Assembly: GCA_958448375.1 (NCBI GenBank)
Contig: CAUDDU010000034.1
Span: 1 to 8,077, forward strand
DNA length: 8,077 bases
Direction: 5' to 3'
From: an uncultured Collinsella sp.
GTDB lineage: Bacteria; Actinomycetota; Coriobacteriia; Coriobacteriales; Coriobacteriaceae
The notes under the pieces were generated by a model. It saw only the letters and a list, made by a program, of their open reading frames with translations, did no database searches and had not been told where the DNA came from. Position numbers and translations under genes: made by a program. Below, piece by piece: positions 1 through 5,160 of this stretch. Position 1 is the first letter of the stretch, and every line of letters begins with the position of its first letter.

Positions 1-175
1 CGACGTCCATGGACTCGAGCAGGAACGGGTCGATCTTAGTCGTGTCGCCCACCAGGCCGATGATGGTCTCGTTCTCGCCGCGCGAGACATCGGTTTTGAG
101 TCCCTTTTTCTCGATCCAGCTGACAATGTGGCTTACGGCCTCGTCGCTGGCGCTCTGCTTTAAAATCGCAATCAT
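1..175 (-). CDS. aroF: DAHP synthase (AroF type), N-terminal fragment
   Basis: Only the first 58 codons are in the window; the gene continues past the left edge. DAHP synthase joins phosphoenolpyruvate and erythrose 4-phosphate in the first step of the shikimate (aromatic amino acid) pathway, in the cytoplasm. The visible part begins MIAILKQSASDEAV and contains SRGENETIIGLVGD followed by KIDP. This is the pattern of the ferredoxin-like N-terminal domain of Thermotoga-type AroF enzymes, where the family usually shows an SRGxxxTIIGxxGD-like stretch and then a K/R-D-P segment. In that family the domain binds Tyr or Phe for feedback control. The ATG at 175-173 has a GAGAGG ribosome site (plus-strand 182-187) six bases upstream. 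The catalytic barrel is not visible. A chorismate mutase-like or prephenate-pathway ACT domain is a less likely alternative. Confidence 0.85.
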   Translation of the reverse strand, partial: MIAILKQSASDEAVSHIVSWIEKKGLKTDVSRGENETIIGLVGDTTKIDPFLLESMDV

Positions 176-246
176 GGTGTGCCTCTCACCTCGATGGATA
201 GCCCTTGCAAAAACGGCCCGCATCGCGAGCCGTTATATATGTGCAT
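172..246 (-). CDS. Possible 24-residue leader peptide of aroF
   Basis: A small frame opens at the ATG 246-244 and closes with a TGA that overlaps the aroF ATG (ATGA), so translation of the two could be coupled. The peptide begins MHIYNGSRCG and ends EVRGTP; it has one Tyr (codon 4), one Phe (codon 12) and no Trp. There is no ribosome site upstream. The ATG lies about six bases after a TATAAA box, however, so the transcript could start at or next to it and be leaderless, which is common in actinobacteria. The frame runs through the terminator-like hairpin at 209-234. It could be chance, since short open frames are frequent. Confidence 0.25.
   Translation of the reverse strand: MHIYNGSRCGPFLQGLSIEVRGTP
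209..234 (-). terminator. Terminator-like hairpin in the aroF leader (candidate attenuator)
   Basis: On the minus strand AACGGC pairs with GCCGTT. Inside this are one T·G pair and CGC/GCG around a GAT loop, giving about ten base pairs. The 3' arm runs directly into more T, so five T in a row follow the GC part. No minus-strand gene lies upstream that would need terminating, and aroF starts 34 bases further on. The simplest reading is premature termination that controls aroF. I see no clear competing antiterminator helix. Confidence 0.5.
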
Positions 247-251
247 GAGAG

Positions 252-260
252 TTTATACTA
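252..260 (-). promoter_or_regulatory. Possible -10 region of the aroF promoter
   Basis: The minus strand reads TAGTATAAA here, which can supply TAGTAT or TATAAA as a -10 box. A poor -35 candidate, TTTAGG at 284-279, lies 18 bases upstream of the TAGTAT version. Transcription from here would include the hairpin at 209-234. The call rests mainly on the -10 match. Confidence 0.3.
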
Positions 261-285
261 TCTGACTTGCTTTTGCCGCCTAAAG

Positions 286-302
286 CGCGCCGTCGCGGCG
301 CG
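286..302. repeat. GC-only inverted repeat between divergent promoters
   Basis: CGCGCCG, a TCG spacer, then CGGCGCG form a perfect 7-bp inverted repeat. It lies between the candidate aroF -10 region and the tRNA promoter. Neither strand has a T-run after it, so it is not a typical terminator. It could be a protein-binding site or simply a GC-rich structure. Confidence 0.5.
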
Positions 303-336
303 TCTCCCACGTAATTGCAAAGCTTTTTCTATTATT

Positions 337-366
337 TTGTTAGCCCGTGGCGCTCTTGGGTATAAT
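337..366 (+). promoter_or_regulatory. Promoter of the tRNA-Arg gene
   Basis: TTGTTA (337-342) and a perfect TATAAT (361-366) are separated by 18 bases. The -10 box ends 11 bases before the first base of the mature tRNA, as expected for a stable RNA promoter. The upstream stretch 320-339 is T-rich and could act as an UP element. Confidence 0.78.
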
Positions 367-377
367 GCCTAACGTTC

Positions 378-451
378 GCCCTATTAGCTCAGGGGATTAG
401 AGCGTCTGCCTCCGGAGCAGAAGGCCGTTGGTTCGAATCCAACATGGGGCA
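378..451 (+). tRNA. tRNA-Arg, anticodon CCG
   Basis: All four arms fold. The acceptor stem is GCCCTAT with ATGGGGC (one G·T pair), the D stem GCTC with GAGC, the anticodon stem TCTGC with GCAGA, and the T stem GTTGG with CCAAC around TTCGAAT. The seven-base anticodon loop is CTCCGGA, giving anticodon CCG at 412-414, which reads the arginine codon CGG. The discriminator base is A451. The following bases are CCC rather than CCA, so the CCA end is not encoded and must be added by the CCA-adding enzyme. The gene has its own promoter and terminator. Confidence 0.97.
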
Positions 452-465
452 CCCTCGAACGTAAG

Positions 466-501
466 ACCGTCCGAACCTCGCATGGTCCGGGCGGTTTTCT
501 T
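466..501 (+). terminator. Intrinsic terminator of the tRNA gene
   Basis: ACCGTCCG (466-473) pairs with CGGGCGGT (488-495) with one T·G pair. After one mismatch, ACC/GGT at 475-477 and 484-486 extends the stem, leaving a six-base loop. TTTTCTT follows. It lies 15 bases past the tRNA and ends 28 bases before the ATPase start. Confidence 0.75.
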
Positions 502-529
502 ATACCGACGCGACGTGATGGGACGTGGT

Positions 530-3253
530 ATGGCAGCAACGGATATCGAGCGCGGACTCTCGACCGCCGAGGTCGAGGAGCGCATCGCCGCTGGTAAGAT
601 CAACCGCAACATGGAGCTTAAGACCAAGTCGGTCCGCGAGCTCATCATCGAGAACCTCTGCACGCTGTTCAACTTGATCAACGTGGTCTTGGCGTTCCTG
701 GTCATTTTGACCGGTCCGTTTAAGAATCTGACGTTCCTGTTCGTGGTGTTCCTTAATACCGCTATTGGCGTCATCCAGTCCATGCGTTCCAAGAAGATGG
801 TCGATAAGCTCACACTGCTGACCTCCAAGAAGGCCATCGCGGTGCGCGACGGCGCCGAGGTGGAGCTCGACCTGGACCAGATCGTGCTCGACGACATCAT
901 CCGCCTGGGGCGCGGCGACCAGATTCCGGCCGACGCCGTGGTGGTATCGGGCGAGGCGCTCGTGAACGAGAGCCTGCTGACGGGCGAGAGCGACCTTATT
1001 AAGAAGCAGCCCGGTTCCGAGCTCATGAGCGGCAGCTTTATCGACTCGGGCCTGCTGCGCGCCCGCGTGATCCATGTCGGCGCCGACAACTACGTGGCCA
1101 AAATTAATAACGAGGCCAAGTACGTCAAAAAGGTCAATTCCGAGATCATGAACGCGCTTAACGCCATCGTGCGCTTTGCGAGCATCATCATAATCCCGCT
1201 CGGTTTGGCGTTGTTTGCCTCGAGTGTGAGCGAGCTGTGGGATGCCGCGGGAACCCCGGGCGATAGCGCGCTTTCGTGGTGCTTCTCCGAGCTGTTGGCT
1301 GGTCATGTGCCTTCGTCGGCGCTGCTGTCCACGGTGGGCGCCCTGCTGGGCATGATCCCGCAAGGCCTGGTGCTGCTGACCTCGTCGGTGCTCGCCATCG
1401 CCACGGTGCGCCTGGCCCGCCGCAAGGTGCTGGCGCAGCAGCTCTACTGCATCGAGACGCTCGCTCGCGTCGACGTACTGTGCCTGGACAAGACGGGCAC
1501 CATCACGTCGGGCCGCATGGAGGTCGAGGGCACGTATCCGCTGCCGGTTGAGGGCGTGAGCCTAGACGCCGGCTCGGACGAGGCGGCCGTTCCCGTCGAT
1601 ACCACGGTGCTCGATTTTGCGCTGGCTAACGTCGCGCGTGCGACTTCGGCCGATGCCAACGAGACCTGCCAGGCGCTGCTCAACTATTACGCCGATCGCC
1701 CGGTCGAGGTGTCTGAGCCGCTGTCGGTCATTCCGTTCTCGTCCTCCAAAAAGTGGAGCGGCGCGTCGTTTGCGCAGGGCTCCTATGTGATGGGTGCGGC
1801 GCAGTTTGTGCTCTCCGATCGTGTGTTTTCGCAGGTCGAGAACCGTGTCGCCGAGCTTGCCGATACCTGCCGCGTGCTCGTGGTAGCGCGCGTGGACGGC
1901 TTTTCGCCCGATGGCGATATGGTGGGCGAGGCCGAGCCCGTGGGCTTTGTGACCATCCGCGACGAGATCCGTACTTCGGCGGCCGAAACCATCGGCTACT
2001 TTAACGAGCAGGGCGTGACCCTCAACGTGATCAGTGGCGACGACCCGCGTACGGTGTCGTCGATCGCGCGCGTGGTGGGCGTGCCGGGGGCGGACGCTTA
2101 TGTGGACGCCACGACGCTCGATACGCCGGCCAAGCTCGATGCCGCAGTGGACCGCTACCATGTCTTTGGTCGTGTGACCCCGCAGCAGAAGCGCGAGCTC
2201 GTGCGGGCGCTCAAGCGCCGCGAGCACACCGTGGCCATGACGGGCGACGGCGTCAACGACGTGCTGGCGCTCAAGGAGGCCGACTGCTCCGTCGCCATGG
2301 CGGCTGGCTCTGATGCCGCGCGCAACGTGGCCGAGATCGTACTCGTCGACAACGACTTTGCCTCTATGCCCGCCGTGGTGGCCGAGGGCCGTCGCTCCAT
2401 CAACAACCTGCAGCGTTCGGCCTCACTGTTCCTGACCAAGACGCTGTTCTCGATGGGCCTGGCGGCGCTGTGTATCGCGCTGCCGCCGTACCCCTTCGAG
2501 CCCATCCAGATGACGCTCATTAACTTCTTCTGCATCGGCGCGCCGGGCTTTGTGTTGGGCCTGGAGCCCAACAATGCTCGTGTGAAGGGTGCGTTTTTGA
2601 CGAACGTACTCAAGCGTGCACTGCCGGCGTCGATTGCGGTCATTTTGGCTGCGGCGCTCGATATCTTTGTGGCGCGCGTGTTTGGCTTTCGCCAGCTCAC
2701 GCTGTCTACGATGTGCCTGCTTACGTCGTGCGCGGCGAGCGTCAGCCTAATCTGGCGCATCTCGCAGCCTCTCACGCCCTTACGTGTGGTGCTCTTTGTG
2801 TTTGTAGTCGCCGGCATCCTGGTGGGCGTTATCGGATTCCCGGAGCTGCTGTCTATTGCCAACCTGTCGATGGGCCAGATGGTTATCTTGGCTGTTATCG
2901 TGGTCTTTACCTGCTCGGTGTTCTTTAAGCTCGCCACGATGATGGATTCGCTCAAGCCGCGTCGTCGTCATGCCGCAACTGGTTTTGGCCGTGGTGTGCG
3001 CGTCCACCTGGGTCGCGGTGGCGGCAAGGTGAGCTCGACGGGTTCGACGGCCGAGCGTTTTGCCAAGCGCGTCGCCGCCGACATGGCGCAGCGCCGCGAA
3101 GATCGCACCGCTCGCGAGGCCGAGGCCCGTGCACTCGAGGGCGTGGCCCAGGCCCAGCCCAAGAAAAAGAGGAGTACCGGAGCCAAGCGCTCTCGCGTGA
3201 CCAAGTCCGCCCAAGGCATCAAAGTCTCGATGCCAAGCAAAAAGAAGAAGTAA
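530..3253 (+). CDS. P-type cation-transporting ATPase (CtpE-like)
   Basis: This is a 907-residue integral membrane ion pump that couples ATP hydrolysis to cation movement. Visible in order: an N-terminal stretch, membrane segments 1-2 (about 45-84), the actuator motif TGES (151-154), segments 3-4 (about 217-295) with IPQGL, the phosphorylation motif DKTGT (Asp320), a nucleotide domain with KKWSGASF and MGAAQFVL, the hinge TGDGVND (571-577), and six further membrane segments to about 803. MIPQGLVLLTS and the sequence from there to DKTGT resemble mycobacterial CtpE and its relatives, which move Ca2+. The substrate here is inferred. Gln278 sits where many relatives have Glu. Residues 804-907 form a Lys/Arg-rich tail. 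I chose the ATG at 530 because a GGGA lies six bases upstream; 518 is possible. The frame stays open back to 428, but that would begin inside the tRNA gene. Confidence 0.93.
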   Translation: MAATDIERGLSTAEVEERIAAGKINRNMELKTKSVRELIIENLCTLFNLINVVLAFLVILTGPFKNLTFLFVVFLNTAIGVIQSMRSKKMVDKLTLLTSKKAIAVRDGAEVELDLDQIVLDDIIRLGRGDQIPADAVVVSGEALVNESLLTGESDLIKKQPGSELMSGSFIDSGLLRARVIHVGADNYVAKINNEAKYVKKVNSEIMNALNAIVRFASIIIIPLGLALFASSVSELWDAAGTPGDSALSWCFSELLAGHVPSSALLSTVGALLGMIPQGLVLLTSSVLAIATVRLARRKVLAQQLYCIETLARVDVLCLDKTGTITSGRMEVEGTYPLPVEGVSLDAGSDEAAVPVDTTVLDFALANVARATSADANETCQALLNYYADRPVEVSEPLSVIPFSSSKKWSGASFAQGSYVMGAAQFVLSDRVFSQVENRVAELADTCRVLVVARVDGFSPDGDMVGEAEPVGFVTIRDEIRTSAAETIGYFNEQGVTLNVISGDDPRTVSSIARVVGVPGADAYVDATTLDTPAKLDAAVDRYHVFGRVTPQQKRELVRALKRREHTVAMTGDGVNDVLALKEADCSVAMAAGSDAARNVAEIVLVDNDFASMPAVVAEGRRSINNLQRSASLFLTKTLFSMGLAALCIALPPYPFEPIQMTLINFFCIGAPGFVLGLEPNNARVKGAFLTNVLKRALPASIAVILAAALDIFVARVFGFRQLTLSTMCLLTSCAASVSLIWRISQPLTPLRVVLFVFVVAGILVGVIGFPELLSIANLSMGQMVILAVIVVFTCSVFFKLATMMDSLKPRRRHAATGFGRGVRVHLGRGGGKVSSTGSTAERFAKRVAADMAQRREDRTAREAEARALEGVAQAQPKKKRSTGAKRSRVTKSAQGIKVSMPSKKKK

Positions 3254-3263
3254 CTACGCGCCC

Positions 3264-3338
3264 TGGCGATGTTGAATTGGTGCCTTGCTCCTGTGGGGCC
3301 GTGGCGATGTTATGCTCTAACCTCGATTGTTTGAATTG
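3264..3338 (+). repeat. Two pairs of short direct repeats in the ATPase/zinc-ribbon gap
   Basis: TGGCGATGTT occurs at 3264-3273 and 3302-3311, and TTGAATTG at 3272-3279 and 3331-3338. In the first copy the two words overlap; in the second they are 19 bases apart. The second TGGCGATGTT touches a possible -10 box, TATGCT (3311-3316), with no convincing -35 at normal distance. I see no hairpin terminator after the ATPase in this gap of about 100 bases. The repeats may be operator sites or chance. Confidence 0.4.
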
Positions 3339-3345
3339 CTTCGAA

Positions 3346-3352
3346 AAGAGGA
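3346..3352 (+). promoter_or_regulatory. Ribosome binding site fixing the GTG start at 3357
   Basis: AAGAGGA ends four bases before GTG. It would lie inside the coding region if the upstream TTG at 3327 were used, and that TTG has no such site. Confidence 0.75.
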
Positions 3353-3356
3353 TGCC

Positions 3357-4499
3357 GTGATCTGTCCGCATTGCCTTAAGACTATCGAGGACGGCGCCTC
3401 GTTCTGCCCCTACTGCAACGCCTATGTGGGTCCGGGCGATGGCCCCGAGCACACCGAGTTCGTGTTCTGCGAGGGCTGCGGTGCCCGTCTTTCTCCGCAC
3501 GATCGTACGTGTCCCAAATGCGGACGCCCCGCTCCGGGTATCCTCTCCGAGGACGCGGCCGCATCCGACCTGGCAGCGGGCCGCACGGCGGGCTTTCCGC
3601 GCCTAACGCAAGAGCAGATCGATACCGAGGTGCCGCATGCGCCCGCCTCAGCTGCCGCGGTTCTTTCGGACGCCGCCGATCCTAACGAGACCTGCGTGCT
3701 GCCGGCTTTCGATAAGGATTTCGGTATCCCCAAGGTCGATATTCCCACGCCCGTTTCCCTGCACGACGATGCTCAAAAACCCAAGCGCAAAGTGCATCCC
3801 GACGAGGACGCCTATCACAAGCACAAGCGTCATATCCCCAAGCCGCTCATCGTCATCGCGGTACTTGCCGTCGTTTGCGGCGGTGCCTATTGGTTCGTGA
3901 CGACCGATCCCATGGGTGTCATGCCTGGCTTCTACGACCAGTTTGGCCAAGCTGCACAAACCACCTTCCCCACGCGCCAAAAGGGCGAGGCGACTGAGGA
4001 CGATACCAAGCAAGACGATTCTGCCGAGGTGGTCCAGGAAGAAACCGTGCTGACCGATGATCAGCTCTATACCAGGCTCGACGGTCTGTATCAGACCATC
4101 GTGTCCTACGGTGACGAGGACCAGATCGGCGAGGTCATCGATTCCTTTAACAACGGCTATCTCCGAACGCCGCTGTCCACCCGTCAGGAGCTGTCGCAGA
4201 GTGCCTACGCCCTGCGCGACCAGATCAAAAAGACGCAAGATGAGCTCAACAACCTTAAGTACCAGGACGATACGGTCTATGCGGATGACATCGCCCACTT
4301 AAAGCAGCTTGCCGAGTGGATGTACGAGCGCGTCGACGTGATCTGCCAGAGTTGGGACATCTCGCTGGCCATTCCCGATGGCGAGTCGATGAGTTCTCAC
4401 CAAAGCGAGATCCTGGCGCCCATCGCACAGGGCGGCAACAGCGCGCTGAATCAGTACGACGCCAATGTGGGCTCCTGGAAGCCGCAGCAGCGTTCCTAA
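3357..4499 (+). CDS. Double zinc-ribbon single-pass membrane protein, function unknown
   Basis: This 380-residue protein is not one I can name. Eight cysteines at the N-terminus form two CxxC...CxxC ribbons: Cys3, 6, 17, 20 and Cys38, 41, 52, 55, each likely holding one zinc ion. An acidic, Ala/Pro-rich linker follows, then a His/Lys-rich stretch (HKHKRHIPK) and one hydrophobic helix at about 164-181. The basic residues before the helix place the ribbons in the cytoplasm and the last ~200 residues outside. The outer part starts with an acidic linker and continues as a mainly helical domain (DELNNLKYQDD, HLKQLAEWMYERVD). There are no enzyme motifs. The GTG start puts the first ribbon at the very N-terminus, as is usual for such proteins. 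No terminator is visible after it, and the next gene has its own promoter. Sensor or scaffold roles are guesses. Confidence 0.85.
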   Translation: MICPHCLKTIEDGASFCPYCNAYVGPGDGPEHTEFVFCEGCGARLSPHDRTCPKCGRPAPGILSEDAAASDLAAGRTAGFPRLTQEQIDTEVPHAPASAAAVLSDAADPNETCVLPAFDKDFGIPKVDIPTPVSLHDDAQKPKRKVHPDEDAYHKHKRHIPKPLIVIAVLAVVCGGAYWFVTTDPMGVMPGFYDQFGQAAQTTFPTRQKGEATEDDTKQDDSAEVVQEETVLTDDQLYTRLDGLYQTIVSYGDEDQIGEVIDSFNNGYLRTPLSTRQELSQSAYALRDQIKKTQDELNNLKYQDDTVYADDIAHLKQLAEWMYERVDVICQSWDISLAIPDGESMSSHQSEILAPIAQGGNSALNQYDANVGSWKPQQRS

Positions 4500-4537
4500 A
4501 ATTAGTTCGCCATAGTCGGCATAACCTACGTGCGCAA

Positions 4538-4567
4538 TTGATGTAAGCGCATGCTTATTGCTACAAT
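4538..4567 (+). promoter_or_regulatory. Promoter of the cyclophilin-TPR operon
   Basis: TTGATG (4538-4543) and TACAAT (4562-4567) are separated by 18 bases, ahead of a short leader. The start codon at 4607 is preceded by AGGAAGGA (4594-4601). This is the only good -35/-10 pair between 4499 and 4607. Confidence 0.65.
4544..4557. repeat. Inverted repeat inside the promoter spacer
   Basis: TAAGC, a GCAT spacer, then GCTTA form a perfect 5-bp inverted repeat that begins right after the -35 box and ends four bases before the -10 box. A dimeric repressor or MerR-type activator would bind in such a place. It is short enough to be chance. Confidence 0.35.
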
Positions 4568-4606
4568 TCTTACAAATATGCTTTAAACGCACGAGGAAGG
4601 AACCAC

Positions 4607-5149
4607 ATGTTTGGTTTTAAGAAAGAGCTCTACACGCCCGAGTATCAGCTTGCCGGCGACGAGTGCGCCGTTATCGAGACGTCGAAGGGTACCATCAAGG
4701 TCAAGTTTGACGGCGAGGGCGCTCCCATTCATGTCGCGAATTTCTGCGAGCTTTCTACGATGGGCTTCTATGATGGCCTTAAGTTCCATCGCTATGTGCC
4801 CGGTTTTGTCATCCAGGGCGGCGACCCCAATACCCGCGATATGTCCGGCGCCGACGTCGCCGCTGGTCTTGAGGGCCCCGACGGCATGCCCGGTACCGGC
4901 GGCCCCGGCTACTGCATCAAGGGCGAGTTTGCCACCAATCCGCGCAACAGCCATGTCGATGGTGCCCTTGCCATGGCACGCTCCATGGACCCCGATTCCG
5001 CGGGTTCGCAGTTCTACTTCTGCCTGGGCGCCCAGCATAACCTCGATTCCGGTTACACCGTCTTTGGTACCACGGTCGAGGGTCTCGATGTGATTTCGCA
5101 GCTGCGTGCCGGCGACGAGATCGTCCATGTCGAGATCGTTCACGAGTAA
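4607..5149 (+). CDS. Peptidyl-prolyl cis-trans isomerase, cyclophilin type
   Basis: This 180-residue protein belongs to the cyclophilins, which speed cis-trans isomerisation of bonds before proline during protein folding. The catalytic block FHRYVPGFVIQGGDP covers residues 60-74, with Arg62, Phe67 and Gln70 matching Arg55, Phe60 and Gln63 of human cyclophilin A. GSQFYFCLG (133-141) and YTVFG (150-154) are the other family blocks. Asn145 replaces the cyclosporin-contacting Trp, as in many bacterial forms. There is no signal peptide or membrane helix, so it should be cytoplasmic. The region around 75-105 is rich in Gly and Pro. The strong ribosome site AGGAAGGA supports the ATG. The next gene follows after 11 bases, so the two are probably co-transcribed. 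Confidence 0.95.
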   Translation: MFGFKKELYTPEYQLAGDECAVIETSKGTIKVKFDGEGAPIHVANFCELSTMGFYDGLKFHRYVPGFVIQGGDPNTRDMSGADVAAGLEGPDGMPGTGGPGYCIKGEFATNPRNSHVDGALAMARSMDPDSAGSQFYFCLGAQHNLDSGYTVFGTTVEGLDVISQLRAGDEIVHVEIVHE

Positions 5150-5155
5150 AGGGGA
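5148..5155 (+). promoter_or_regulatory. Ribosome binding site fixing the TTG start at 5161
   Basis: AAAGGGGA ends five bases before TTG and overlaps the TAA stop of the cyclophilin gene, which favours translational coupling of the two genes. Confidence 0.75.
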
Positions 5156-5160
5156 CTTCC

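Noticed and set aside
9..248. Plus-strand 79-codon frame at the left edge
   Set aside because: It is antisense to the DAHP synthase N-terminus, which has a matching family pattern and a ribosome site on the minus strand.
286..302. GC palindrome as an intrinsic terminator
   Set aside because: No run of T follows on either strand.
428..529. Upstream start of the ATPase at 428 or 482
   Set aside because: 428 lies inside the folded tRNA-Arg and 482 inside its terminator loop; neither has a ribosome site.
2155..2955. Minus-strand frames opposite the ATPase, including 1562-2227 and 500-1363
   Set aside because: The plus-strand ATPase motifs are unbroken across these stretches, and the antisense products are low-complexity.
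3327..3356. TTG start at 3327 for the zinc-ribbon protein
   Set aside because: No ribosome site precedes it, and the good AAGAGGA site lies downstream, placed for GTG 3357.
4611..5093. Alternative plus-strand frame inside the cyclophilin gene
   Set aside because: The product is Ser/Pro/Arg-rich without motifs, while the overlapping frame is an unmistakable cyclophilin.
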